A stretch of 64,000 nucleotides of DNA from Arthrospiribacter ruber (GTDB lineage Bacteria > Bacteroidota > Bacteroidia > Cytophagales > Cyclobacteriaceae), in assembly GCF_019343195.1 (NCBI RefSeq), contig NZ_RPHB01000007.1:62001-126000 (forward strand), read 5' to 3'. A program made the translations under genes and the position numbers. Below, one piece after another: positions 45,574 to 54,710 of the stretch. Under the pieces are notes generated by a model that worked only from the letters and a program-made list of their open reading frames with translations, ran no database searches and was not told where the DNA came from. Within the stretch, counting starts at the first letter, position 1, and each line of letters opens with the position of its first letter.

Positions 45574-46344
45574 TCACTCAACAAAAACGGTCTTTTTCAC
45601 ACTCGAAAAAGGACCATCTAACTCTTTGCCATCCCTTCTCAGCAGATTTAAAGTCAGGAGATATTCCCCTTTCGGCAAATTGGCTACCCTCACAGGAGTC
45701 ACTTCCTGTATTTCATATTGGTATTCATTAAGACTGATCTGTATTTTCAGCCTATCAAGATCAATGTCTCCACCCATCAATAAAAAGTCAATCGTCAACT
45801 CCTCTCCTTCTTTAAATTTATCATTGTTGTGCGGTACATTCAAAGCCAGGTAAGGTTCTGCCTGATATGGAAATGCGCGTGTTTCCCCTACCATGAAATC
45901 CCTGTCCACGGAATTCCCAAACTCTTTTAATGCCAAGCCTTCCTCATCTACCAAGTATGCCACTACCCTGTAGGTGCCTTCATTGAGCTCCCGCTGAAAA
46001 ATCGGAGAATTATAACCCACCGGATCTCCTGAGTTCAGAATCATCTTCAACTGAAAGCCTCCCATACCTGACTCAAAGGGGTAGTTTTTGATATTGAATT
46101 CAAATGGAACCCGACCAGGCCTGAATTTTTGATTACCCAGAGGAGAATACATTTCTATCACGGCATCAGGGTAGTCGTTTTTTTCTTCATAGAAATAAAA
46201 ACTGATTTCCGGTTTTTCGATAGCAAGACTATCTTCTGAAGGTTCGTTTAGGATCACCATTTCTTCCTTTTTCTCACGAGGTGATTCACAGGAGAATGCC
46301 AACATGCAGGCAGCTATCAGACCGAGAAGGGTTTGTTTTTTCAT
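45574..46344 (-). CDS. Predicted lipoprotein, unknown function
   Basis: The 256-residue protein begins with a lipoprotein signal ending in LAFSC (cysteine near residue 19). The mature part is all-beta in character with phrases MYSPLGNQKFRPGRVPFEFNIKNYPF, YRVVAYLVDEEGLALK and LPKGEYLLTLNLLRRDG, which recall immunoglobulin-like folds. The order, 'properties of a thing not yet present, then what the molecule would gain', is seen in Bacteroidota surface lipoproteins of unknown role. It is divergently transcribed from the oxygenase gene at 46423. Confidence 0.6.
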   Translation of the reverse strand: MKKQTLLGLIAACMLAFSCESPREKKEEMVILNEPSEDSLAIEKPEISFYFYEEKNDYPDAVIEMYSPLGNQKFRPGRVPFEFNIKNYPFESGMGGFQLKMILNSGDPVGYNSPIFQRELNEGTYRVVAYLVDEEGLALKEFGNSVDRDFMVGETRAFPYQAEPYLALNVPHNNDKFKEGEELTIDFLLMGGDIDLDRLKIQISLNEYQYEIQEVTPVRVANLPKGEYLLTLNLLRRDGKELDGPFSSVKKTVFVE

Positions 46345-46422
46345 GGATTCTAAGGCTAGGGGGCTAAATTATTTAATTTTAGGCGAAAATGGCGTACCTT
46401 TCGGGGTAAAATAAACCAAAGT

Positions 46423-47403
46423 ATGACAGAGATTTTATACGATGAGGTCCCTTCACTGGATTTGGCGGACTTCACCTCAGGAGACGCAGCCAAAAAAGCA
46501 GCTTTTGTCAAAAAGCTGGGAGATGCTTATCAAAACATTGGCTTTGTAGCTATCAAAAACCACGGCCTTAGTAAGGATTTGCAGGACAGGCTATATGCCG
46601 TGATCAAAAAATTCTTTGGTCTCGAAGATGACATCAAGACCAAGTATGAAAAGCCCGAGATCGGCTTTCAGAGAGGCTACACAGGTAAAGGAAAAGAACA
46701 CGCAAAAGGTAGAAATACCGGAGACCTAAAAGAATTTTACCATGTAGGTCAGGAACTTTCAAATATTCCGGACAATGATCCGATCAAATCTGAGTACCCG
46801 GCCAATGTGTGGCCTGAGGAAATACCGGAATTTAAAGAAATCGCCCTCGATATTTACAGGACTTTGGAAAATGCGGGCAAAAACATGCTCAAGGCCATTG
46901 CTTTGCACCTGGAACTGGAGGAGGACTATTTTGAAGATAAAGTAGCACATGGGAACTCCATTTTGAGACAAATCCATTATTTCCCAATTGAAAACCCTGA
47001 TGAAGTACCTGCCGATGCAGTACGCGCAGCAGAACATGGAGATATCAACCTGATCACTTTGCTGATGGGCGCTTCTGCGGATGGTCTTCAAGTATTGAGA
47101 AGAGATGGAAAATGGATTCCTATTACCGCACTTCCTGATCAACTGGTTGTCAATGTTGGGGACATGCTTGAAAGGTTGACCAATAAAAAACTGAAGTCAA
47201 CCATTCACCGGGTAGTCAATCCTCCCCGTGAATTGATGAATACCAGCAGGTATTCAATTCCGTTTTTTATGCATCCTAGATCCGAAATGGACCTTACTTG
47301 CCTCGAGAGCTGCGTAGATGCTGACAATCCTAAGCAATTTGAAGATGCTACCGCCGGGGAATTTCTGGAAGAAAGGCTTCGCGAACTTGGGTTGAAAAAG
47401 TAA
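46423..47403 (+). CDS. Isopenicillin N synthase-family 2-oxoglutarate/Fe(II) oxygenase
   Basis: The 326-residue protein has the DIOX_N region (YDEVPSLDLADFTSG to about residue 120) and the 2OG-Fe(II) oxygenase core. The iron triad is His205, Asp207 (AEHGDINLITLL) and His262 (STIHRVVNP), and Arg276 in RYSIPFF would bind 2-oxoglutarate. Family members oxidise many substrates, so no substrate can be named; calling it an antibiotic enzyme would go too far. The chromate transporter gene starts only four bases after its stop, which suggests a shared transcript. Confidence 0.9.
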   Translation: MTEILYDEVPSLDLADFTSGDAAKKAAFVKKLGDAYQNIGFVAIKNHGLSKDLQDRLYAVIKKFFGLEDDIKTKYEKPEIGFQRGYTGKGKEHAKGRNTGDLKEFYHVGQELSNIPDNDPIKSEYPANVWPEEIPEFKEIALDIYRTLENAGKNMLKAIALHLELEEDYFEDKVAHGNSILRQIHYFPIENPDEVPADAVRAAEHGDINLITLLMGASADGLQVLRRDGKWIPITALPDQLVVNVGDMLERLTNKKLKSTIHRVVNPPRELMNTSRYSIPFFMHPRSEMDLTCLESCVDADNPKQFEDATAGEFLEERLRELGLKK

Positions 47404-47406
47404 GCC

Positions 47407-48603
47407 GTGTCGGTAAAAAGCGTACGATATTATATCTATCTCAAAGACGTACTGCTTCTTTCAGTAACTGCATTTGGAGGCCCACAGGCTTTTCTCGCCA
47501 TGGTATTGGATATCATGGTGAGAAAGCGGGCCTACATCTCCGAAGAAGAACTCTGGGAACTTAATGCCCTTTGTCAGGTATTGCCCGGGCCGACCTCTAC
47601 GCAGACCATTTCTGCTATAGGATACAGAATCGGAGGCCCCAACCTTGCCTATCTTTCACTTTTTGTATGGATTTTGCCTGCGACTCTATTGATGATATCT
47701 GCGGCATTTTTGATAGATTTTTTACAGGAAAACACTCCCGGAGCACTTAATTTCGCAAAGTTTATCCAGCCCATGGCGATAGGTTTTATCATTTATGCCG
47801 CACAGAAGACTATTTTCAAAATGGTGAGGACTCCGGAAGCCACCATGCTGATGATGTTTTCTGCCTTTATCTCCTTTTTTTACAATTCCCCCTACGTTTT
47901 CCCCTTGCTGTTGGTAGTAGGGGGTGTAACGACCTCCTTGAAATTCCGTTCCCAACCTGTGGAAGAGGGCGATAAAAAACTTGTGATATCCTGGTCCAAC
48001 TTCTTTCTTTGGGCGGGAGTCTTGGTATTTGCAGCCCTTTTGGGAGCCCTGACCAAAAACCAATCTGTCTTACTTTTCGAGAACTTCTACCGAAACGGAT
48101 CCTTGATTTTTGGCGGTGGGCAGGTGTTGGTACCATACTTATACACAGAATTTGTAGAGTTCAAAAAATTCCTCAGTTCACAGGAATTCCTGACAGGCTA
48201 TGGTATCTCCCAAGGTATCCCAGGTCCCACATTCAGCATCAGTTCTTATGTGGGTGCATTATCCATGAGAGAATACGGGATCCCAGGTTTACTTACAGGC
48301 GGATTTATTGCCGCGGCAGGAATATTCCTTCCCGGTACATTTTTGATATTCTTTGTGATCAGATTTTGGGATCAGCTCAAAAAATATAGACCTGTTCGGG
48401 CTGCCTTGGAAGGAATCAATGCAGTGAGTTGCGGGATGCTGATTGCGGCTGCTTACCTGCTTTTTGAACCTTTGGACAATAACCTTTTCAATGTCATGGC
48501 CATTTTTGGCACTTATTTGTTACTTCAATTCAGCAAACTGAGTTCACCTGTCATTATCATTATCGGGGTTCTTGCCGGAATTGGGTATAATTGGGTATTT
48601 TGA
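47407..48603 (+). CDS. chrA: Chromate transporter, ChrA family (two CHR domains)
   Basis: The 398-residue membrane protein has two homologous CHR halves of about six helices each. The halves start with KDVLLLSVTAFGGPQAFLAM and (after residue 210) NGSLIFGGGQVLVPYLYTEFVEFKKFL. QVLPGPTSTQT and GISQGIPGPTFSISSYVGAL are the paired conserved loops. Members export chromate or sulfate-like anions, so either could be the true substrate. GTG at 47407 was taken as the start. It is coupled to the upstream oxygenase gene by a three-base gap, an unusual partner. Confidence 0.92.
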   Translation: MSVKSVRYYIYLKDVLLLSVTAFGGPQAFLAMVLDIMVRKRAYISEEELWELNALCQVLPGPTSTQTISAIGYRIGGPNLAYLSLFVWILPATLLMISAAFLIDFLQENTPGALNFAKFIQPMAIGFIIYAAQKTIFKMVRTPEATMLMMFSAFISFFYNSPYVFPLLLVVGGVTTSLKFRSQPVEEGDKKLVISWSNFFLWAGVLVFAALLGALTKNQSVLLFENFYRNGSLIFGGGQVLVPYLYTEFVEFKKFLSSQEFLTGYGISQGIPGPTFSISSYVGALSMREYGIPGLLTGGFIAAAGIFLPGTFLIFFVIRFWDQLKKYRPVRAALEGINAVSCGMLIAAAYLLFEPLDNNLFNVMAIFGTYLLLQFSKLSSPVIIIIGVLAGIGYNWVF

Positions 48604-48727
48604 AAGTATTCCCACTGAGAATATACAAAAATCATTTTATCAAAAAAAAGTCCTTTTAAAATCCGAAAGCATTTGTCATTTTAGCAGCCTGAAAGGGACG
48701 TTTTCGAAGCGTTGCAGTATTTCTATT

Positions 48728-48802
48728 GGAACTTTAGCTCAGTTGGTTTAGAGCGCTGCCTTGACAGGGCAGAGGTCGTGGGTTCGAATCCCTCAAGTTC
48801 CA
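48728..48802 (+). tRNA. tRNA-Val (anticodon GAC)
   Basis: The 75-nt gene folds into a normal cloverleaf: acceptor GGAACTT/AAGTTCC, D arm GCTCAGTTGGTTTAGAGC, anticodon arm CTGCC/GGCAG with loop TTGACAG, T loop TTCGAAT, discriminator A. The anticodon GAC reads valine codons GUC and GUU. The T stem has one T-T mismatch. No CCA is encoded, so tRNAs here depend on CCA addition. It serves as a size and form reference for the two tRNA-like genes at 22.8-23.2 kb. Confidence 0.9.
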
Positions 48803-49167
48803 CTTTTTTAGTTTCCCCTCTCATAAGTCCATCCCTCCATTGGATTTGATATAAGAGAAAGCGATAGGTACAGGTCATACAAAATATACTAAAAAACCTT
48901 AAAGTTTGAATCCTCGAAATTCTATTCAGAGCTGCTTAACTTAAACCACTCCATGGCATAAAATTATGCTTCCAGTATGATTATTGCACAAATGTGAGTA
49001 AACTGTTGCCAAGAGGCGAGTAATCTTTCTCAATTTAAGATATTTGGGAGCCCAAAATTGGGCATTATAAATATCCTTATTGGTTGACCAGTATAATACG
49101 TCAAATCCGTCTTTTGCTTTACAAAGCACATACGGCGGCATTTTTAAAACCTTTTGAAAAACAATTC
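48803..49167. other. Intergenic region between tRNA-Val and the AI-2E-family gene
   Basis: About 365 bases. The frame open from 49084 is upstream of the probable start of the next gene. No further RNA gene or repeat was identified. Confidence 0.4.
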
Positions 49168-50193
49168 ATGACCGACATCAAAACCCTCATGCAAAAAACC
49201 CTCGCCATTACTTTTGTTGTGGCCCTTTTTGTTTCAGTACTTTATATTCTTACCGCCTCATTCACTATTTTATTACTCGGGTTTGGTGGTATTCTTTTCT
49301 CCTTATTTTTTGAATCCATAGCAGGTAAAATCAATCAATGGACCGGTTGGAACAGAGCCATTTCCTTAAGTTTATCAATAATTTTTATCATTTTGTTCTA
49401 TTCCGGAATATCTTTTCTGATAGGCAATCAGGTAGCCCAGCAATATGATGAACTGGAAGAAAAGCTGCCTGAGATGGTGGAAACCTTCAAATCACAGATT
49501 GAGGATACGGCTATAGGAGAAAGGTTAGTGAAAAAACTGGATGACATGGAGTCCTCAGATTTTGACCTTTTTGACAATGCAGAAATGCTGTTCAAATCCA
49601 CCTTCGGGTTTTTGGGTGATATATATGCCCTCTTATTTTTTGGAATATTCATTTTGGTCAATCCAGCAATGTATGTGAAAGGTTTTGCAGCTTTGACTCC
49701 CAAATCTGAAAGAAAGCACACGGTTGAATTTTTGAATGAGACGGGTGAAAACCTTAAGATTTGGCTGAGGGCCATTGTCTTGGAAATGATCTTTGTCTTT
49801 ATCCTTACGGCCATTGGACTATTGATCTTGGGAATAGACCTATGGTTAATTTTGGCCATCATAGCGGGCTTTCTGACTTTTATTCCAAACATCGGTCCTG
49901 CTCTGGCTATTATACCGGCATTTTTGGTAGGACTATTGAGTGGTTTGCAGACAGCATTGATAGTAGTGGCCCTGTATTTGGTAGTGCAAGCAGTGGAAAC
50001 GGGGATTTTTGGCCCCTTTATCAGGCAAAAATTACTCTCTCTACCACCTGCTTTGGTTTTGCTGTTCCAGTTGATTATGGGAGTTTTTACCGGAGGCTGG
50101 GGTGTTTTGCTGGCCACTCCATTGCTGGTCGTAGTGATCAATGTGGTGCAGGAATATTACATCAAAGGGGCTTTGGAAGAAGGGGCTCAATAG
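49168..50193 (+). CDS. AI-2E family transporter (PerM/TqsA-like)
   Basis: The 341-residue membrane protein has seven or eight helices: two or three before the soluble stretch QQYDELEEKLPEMVETFKSQIEDTA and the rest after it. The C-terminal half has the conserved GFLTFIPNIGPALAIIPAFLVGLLSG and the terminal GVLLATPLLVVVINVVQEYY. The family was named for autoinducer-2 export but many members transport other solutes, and some act in Na+ or Li+/H+ exchange. The frame is open further upstream; the ATG at 49168 begins the expected MTDIKTLMQKTLA-like end. Confidence 0.88.
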   Translation: MTDIKTLMQKTLAITFVVALFVSVLYILTASFTILLLGFGGILFSLFFESIAGKINQWTGWNRAISLSLSIIFIILFYSGISFLIGNQVAQQYDELEEKLPEMVETFKSQIEDTAIGERLVKKLDDMESSDFDLFDNAEMLFKSTFGFLGDIYALLFFGIFILVNPAMYVKGFAALTPKSERKHTVEFLNETGENLKIWLRAIVLEMIFVFILTAIGLLILGIDLWLILAIIAGFLTFIPNIGPALAIIPAFLVGLLSGLQTALIVVALYLVVQAVETGIFGPFIRQKLLSLPPALVLLFQLIMGVFTGGWGVLLATPLLVVVINVVQEYYIKGALEEGAQ

Positions 50194-50341
50194 CAATCCT
50201 ATGAAAACCAGGCATAGAATGGCAGGGATTTTGGGACGAGTTAACCATCATTGGTATCATTAATCAGGCTATAACGTAACCCTGACGATCGATATCAGTT
50301 CAATAGTATAGCATTGTAGAACTTTTAAACAGAAAATCATC

Positions 50342-50551
50342 ATGGATTTAACTAGAAAAGCTAAAGAAGAAATAGATGCGAGACTCGACAAGATCGAAAA
50401 TTTTATCGCTAAAAACGGAATTGGGTCGAAGTATCTTCAAAAAGCAAAAAAAACGCATAGAGATGTAAATCTTGCCCTGGCAGCTAGCGGGCTGGTGGCG
50501 ATTGTAGGGATAGCCCTCTGGTACAAGTTTAAAGGAAAAAAAGAAGAGTAG
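50342..50551 (+). CDS. Small single-helix membrane protein
   Basis: The 69-residue protein has a charged, helical N-terminal half (RKAKEEIDARLDKIENFI, perhaps a coiled coil), a spacer with KYLQKAKKTHRD, then one transmembrane helix (LALAASGLVAIVGIALWY) and a basic end. It is a type of small anchor protein found in Bacteroidota; the function is unknown. A strong terminator follows about 35 bases after the stop, and the ATG at 50342 lies behind a 148-base gap, so it is likely transcribed alone. Confidence 0.6.
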   Translation: MDLTRKAKEEIDARLDKIENFIAKNGIGSKYLQKAKKTHRDVNLALAASGLVAIVGIALWYKFKGKKEE

Positions 50552-50585
50552 ATTTAGGCTTTTTCTTTAGACATTAACAAATTTT

Positions 50586-50612
50586 GCCCGGCACTTTGCT
50601 GGGCATTTTTTT
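50586..50612 (+). terminator. Rho-independent terminator
   Basis: GCCCGGCA (50586-50593) pairs with TGCTGGGC (50597-50604, one G-T) around a three-base loop, followed by ATTTTTTTT. It ends the small membrane protein transcript. Confidence 0.8.
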
Positions 50613-50713
50613 TACACGCAAGCCAATTTTGTCCCTTCCCTTTACCTTCTGCTGATATTCTCTTGCCACCTTCTTCATTTACTTCTATCTTGGAAGATTA
50701 TTAAAGAACGTAT

Positions 50714-53239
50714 ATGAGAAAAATTTACCTCTTCATGATAGCTGTACTATGCGCAAGTACGGCTATTGCGCAAAAAAGCCCGGAAGAATTCCTTGGCTAT
50801 AAGCTGGGCGATCGGTTTACACCCCATCACAAAGTGGTGGCATATTTTGAGCATCTTGCAGCAAGCCTTCCCAATGTAAAGTTGGAGCACTATGGTGAGA
50901 CCTATGAACACAGACCTCTTTTCGTGGCCATCATTTCTTCTGAGGAGAACATGCAAAACCTGGAAAATATACGCATGGACAATCTCAGACGAACCGGGAT
51001 GGAGCAAGGCAATCCTACTTCCAAGGTCGCCATCAACTGGATGCAATACAATGTGCATGGAAATGAGGCTGTAGCTACTGAAGCAGCAATTATGACATTT
51101 TGGGAAATGGCAGACCCTTCCAATGCCCAAGCAAAGGAGTGGTTGAAAAACCAGGTGCTGATCATAGACCCATGCGCCAATCCTGATGGAAAGGACCGCT
51201 ACACCATATGGTACAACCAAAAGCAAAACAACAGGCTACAGCCTGATCCGCAATCAGCTGAACACATCGAACCTTGGCCCGGGGGAAGACCTAACCATTA
51301 CATGCTTGACCTCAATAGGGACTGGGCCTGGCAGACCCAAAAGGAATCTGAGCAAAGGATCGACCTGTACCACCAATGGATGCCCCATTTGTTTGTGGAC
51401 TATCATGAGCAGGGGATCAACGAGCCCTTTTATTTTGCTCCTGCAGCCAAGCCTCTACACGAATTGATTTCTCCTTTCCAGTATGAATTTCAGGAAATTT
51501 ACGGTAGAAATACCGCGGAAAAATTCGACGAACAGGGTTGGTTTTACTTCACCAAAGAAAGGTTTGACCTACTTTACCCTGCTTATGGAGACACTTGGCC
51601 AACTTACAATGGTGCCATAGGAATGACCATAGAAAAAGGCGGTTCAGGAAGAGCAGGGCTCGGTATGTTGGACGCCATGGGTGATACTGTGACACTCAGA
51701 GAAAGAATCGAGCATCAGCATGTAGCAGGTATTTCTGCCATCGAAGTCACTTCCCAAAATGCGGAAAAACTCGCAGATGAATTTGCAAAATACTTCAAAA
51801 ATAACAGCTCCAACCCCACTGCAAAATACAAAAGCTTTGTCATCAAAGGAGACCAACATCCTGAACGGGTAAAAGCATTGCTCAGCTTGCTTGACAAGAA
51901 TAAAATCCAATATGGTATGGCCGGAAACAGAAGCGGGCTAAGAGGTATGGACTACGAAACAGGAAAGTCTGCCAACTTCAGCACTTCTGACAAGGACATC
52001 ATTGTCAATGCCTACCAACCCAAAGCTGTATTGACTGAAATTCTTTTTGAGCCGGAAGCCAAGCTACAGGATAGCTTGACTTATGACATTACAAGCTGGG
52101 CACTTCCCTATGCCTACGGTGTAAAAGCTTATGCTATGGAGAGTAGACTGGACGCAGCTAAGCCTTTTGAAGCTGCGGTTTTTGAAGAAAACAAAGCACC
52201 TGGTAAAGCACTGGCTTACATCGCACCTTGGAATGCAACAGTACATGCCAAGTTTTTGGCTGCACTGCTCAATGAAGGCATAAGACCGAGATTTGCCGAG
52301 TTTCCATTCGAAATAGGAGGTAACAAATTTGAAGCAGGTACATTGATCATACACAGAAATGGCAACCAGTATGTGGCAGACTTTGACCAGAAGGTAGCCG
52401 ATCTTGCCAACAGATTTGAAATCAAGCTCACTGCCTCCAATTCAGCTTATGTGGATGCCGGAAAAGATTTTGGGTCCCCTGATGTAAGGCCTATCAAAGC
52501 ACCAAAAGTAGCATTGATCGGTGGCTCAGGTGTTTCATCCCTTAATTTTGGGGAAATCTGGTACTTTTTTGAGCAAGAGCTGGACTACCCGGTGTCTATA
52601 TTGGAAGCCGAATACTTGGGCAGGTTTGACCTGAGCCAGTATGATGTCATGCTGTTGCCATCCAGCTGGGGTTCTTCTTTGAACGGATCTGCCAAAAGCA
52701 AAGTAATGGACTGGATCAAAGCCGGAGGTAAGTTGATTGCCTTTGAAAACGCCCTGAATGCATTTGCAGATCAGGAAGGTTTTGATCTACGCAGGTATGA
52801 TACTGAGGAAGAGAAAAAAGCAGCCGAAAAAGTTAGCCAAGAGATTCAAAGTTCAGAAAGGTTAGAGCCTTATCAGGAAAGAGAGCGTCTTTACATTTCC
52901 AACACCGCAGCAGGAGCCATTTATGAAGTAAAAATAGACGGCACCCATCCTCTTGGCTTTGGATTGGGAGGGAAATTCTACACCCTCAAAAACAACGGAT
53001 CAAGATATGCCTACCTCAATAATGGGGTCAATGTAGGAACCATACCTTCTACAGATGCATATAGATTTGGCTATATTGGTAAAAATATCAAGCCTAAAAT
53101 GGCCGACACCATGGTGTATGGTATAGAAAACCAAGGACGTGGACAGGTAATTTACATGGTGGATAACCCAATGTTCAGGGCATTCTGGGAAAGTGGAAAA
53201 CTTCTCGTTGCCAATGCAGTATTTTTGGTAGGCCAATGA
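50714..53239 (+). CDS. M14-family zinc carboxypeptidase, exported
   Basis: The 841-residue protein has a signal peptide (cut after ASTAIAQ) and an N-terminal M14 domain. The zinc ligands are His115 and Glu118 in NVHGNEAV and His231 in VDYHEQG; a later GMTIEKGGSG supplies a glutamate that could be the catalytic base. The C-terminal half (from about residue 400) has a glutamine-amidotransferase-like or mixed alpha/beta region with VALIGGSGVSSLNFGE and LLPSSWGSS. Large M14 peptidases of this kind occur in Bacteroidota and likely act on peptides in the periplasm. Confidence 0.9.
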   Translation: MRKIYLFMIAVLCASTAIAQKSPEEFLGYKLGDRFTPHHKVVAYFEHLAASLPNVKLEHYGETYEHRPLFVAIISSEENMQNLENIRMDNLRRTGMEQGNPTSKVAINWMQYNVHGNEAVATEAAIMTFWEMADPSNAQAKEWLKNQVLIIDPCANPDGKDRYTIWYNQKQNNRLQPDPQSAEHIEPWPGGRPNHYMLDLNRDWAWQTQKESEQRIDLYHQWMPHLFVDYHEQGINEPFYFAPAAKPLHELISPFQYEFQEIYGRNTAEKFDEQGWFYFTKERFDLLYPAYGDTWPTYNGAIGMTIEKGGSGRAGLGMLDAMGDTVTLRERIEHQHVAGISAIEVTSQNAEKLADEFAKYFKNNSSNPTAKYKSFVIKGDQHPERVKALLSLLDKNKIQYGMAGNRSGLRGMDYETGKSANFSTSDKDIIVNAYQPKAVLTEILFEPEAKLQDSLTYDITSWALPYAYGVKAYAMESRLDAAKPFEAAVFEENKAPGKALAYIAPWNATVHAKFLAALLNEGIRPRFAEFPFEIGGNKFEAGTLIIHRNGNQYVADFDQKVADLANRFEIKLTASNSAYVDAGKDFGSPDVRPIKAPKVALIGGSGVSSLNFGEIWYFFEQELDYPVSILEAEYLGRFDLSQYDVMLLPSSWGSSLNGSAKSKVMDWIKAGGKLIAFENALNAFADQEGFDLRRYDTEEEKKAAEKVSQEIQSSERLEPYQERERLYISNTAAGAIYEVKIDGTHPLGFGLGGKFYTLKNNGSRYAYLNNGVNVGTIPSTDAYRFGYIGKNIKPKMADTMVYGIENQGRGQVIYMVDNPMFRAFWESGKLLVANAVFLVGQ

Positions 53240-53272
53240 TCTAAAAAGTAATATAGTTTCTAAAGAGCAAAG

Positions 53273-53306
53273 AAGCCCGATGAACCTGAGTTCACCGGGC
53301 TTTTCT
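53273..53306. terminator. Bidirectional terminator between convergent genes
   Basis: AAGCCCG-a-TGAAC pairs with GTTCA-c-CGGGCTT across a four-base loop (53273-53302), followed by T residues on the plus strand. It lies between the M14 peptidase and the symporter gene and may serve both. Confidence 0.75.
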
Positions 53307-53336
53307 ATTTTTATCCGCCGATCAATTCTAATGGTA

Positions 53337-54692
53337 TCAGTCCTGCTGCGCTTCTTCTACTTCCGCTTCCGTATTGGTAAATGGATTGCTCTGACGGATC
53401 AAGCCATCCGGCAATTCACCTTCGGTACTTGCCACCACGCAGCAAACCGTAGCATCACCGGTCACATTCACCACAGTCCTGAACATATCCAATATCCTAT
53501 CCGGTGCAATAATCAACGCCACACCTGCACCTGGTACTCCAATGGCCTCCAATACGATGATCAACATGATCAGTCCCGCACCCGGCACACCTGCCGAACC
53601 AATCGCCGCTAATGTAGCTGTCAAAACGATGGTCAATTGCTGAGAGAGTGTCAGGTCCATTCCCAATGCCTGTGCAATAAAAACTGCCGCCACTGCCTGG
53701 TAAAGACTGGTTCCGTTCATATTTATCGTAGCACCTAAAGGCAATACAAAACTACTTACCTGCTCAGAAACGCCGATTTCTTCCTCCACCAACTTCATGG
53801 TGACAGGAAGAGTAGCTGAACTGGATGAAGTAGAAAATCCCAGTAACATGGCCGGCCTCAAGGCCTTTAAAAAATGGCTGAAAGGTATTTTGGTAAAGGA
53901 TTTCAACATCAAGGAATAGACGCCTACAATGATCAAAACCAATCCTCCCATTACTACCAAAGTGTACTTCAGAAGAGCCAAAAGCAACTCTACAGCAGAA
54001 TCGGGATTATCTCCCGCTATTTCCACTATCAATGAAGCCATCAGGGCAAACACGCCATAAGGAGCTATCATCATGATGTACTCGACTATTTTGATGATCA
54101 CATCGTTCAGCGCATCAAAGAAATCTGTAAATGTTTTCGCTTTGTCCTTAGGAATCTGGAGCAAGGCTATTCCTGCAATGATGGCAAAAAACACCACCTG
54201 CAGCATACTTCCGTTATCAGCTGCCGCTGCAAATAGATTTTCCGGCACGATATCCACCAAAGGTTGTAAAGGGCCTTGATCTTTGATGGCAGCGGCTGTA
54301 TCCGCCTTGGATCCTGCCTGAGAATCAAATTGGGCCATCAGCTTGTCCCTAGTATCCTGTGGCAATTGATTGCCCGGTTTGAAAAAATTAACCAGCAAAA
54401 GGCCCAATGTAATGGCAATCACCGTGGTGATCAGATATGCCAAAATGGTCTTCCCTCCAATTCTCGAAAGTTTTGAAATATCGCCAAGGTTGGCCACTCC
54501 CACAATCAATGAAGCCAATACCAGAGGTACGGCAATCATTTTAAGGGCATTGATAAATACAGTCCCAATAGGTTTGATATAGAATACTGTGAACTCAGGT
54601 GAGAACCCAAACTGGATAATCACCAAACCAACTACGAGACCAAGAACCAGCCCCAAAATGATCTGGGTATGTAATGGTATTTTTTTGAACAT
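53337..54692 (-). CDS. Dicarboxylate/amino acid:cation symporter
   Basis: The 451-residue membrane protein belongs to the GltP/DctA family that takes up glutamate, aspartate or C4-dicarboxylates with sodium or protons. The conserved re-entrant loop SSSSATLPVTMKLVEEEIGV and the LPLGATINMNGTSLYQAVAAVFIAQALG helix are intact. The third signature, PGAGVALIIAPDRILDMFRTVVNVTGD, carries the substrate-binding arginine and aspartate. A glutamate-rich C-terminal tail follows. Which substrate is used cannot be decided from the sequence. Confidence 0.95.
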   Translation of the reverse strand: MFKKIPLHTQIILGLVLGLVVGLVIIQFGFSPEFTVFYIKPIGTVFINALKMIAVPLVLASLIVGVANLGDISKLSRIGGKTILAYLITTVIAITLGLLLVNFFKPGNQLPQDTRDKLMAQFDSQAGSKADTAAAIKDQGPLQPLVDIVPENLFAAAADNGSMLQVVFFAIIAGIALLQIPKDKAKTFTDFFDALNDVIIKIVEYIMMIAPYGVFALMASLIVEIAGDNPDSAVELLLALLKYTLVVMGGLVLIIVGVYSLMLKSFTKIPFSHFLKALRPAMLLGFSTSSSSATLPVTMKLVEEEIGVSEQVSSFVLPLGATINMNGTSLYQAVAAVFIAQALGMDLTLSQQLTIVLTATLAAIGSAGVPGAGLIMLIIVLEAIGVPGAGVALIIAPDRILDMFRTVVNVTGDATVCCVVASTEGELPDGLIRQSNPFTNTEAEVEEAQQD

Positions 54693-54710
54693 ATTATTTG
54701 GGTTAGCTTA

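Noticed and set aside
49428-50141. A 237-codon minus-strand frame
   Set aside because: It is antisense to the AI-2E-family transporter and is rich in serine, threonine and lysine, as expected for a shadow frame.
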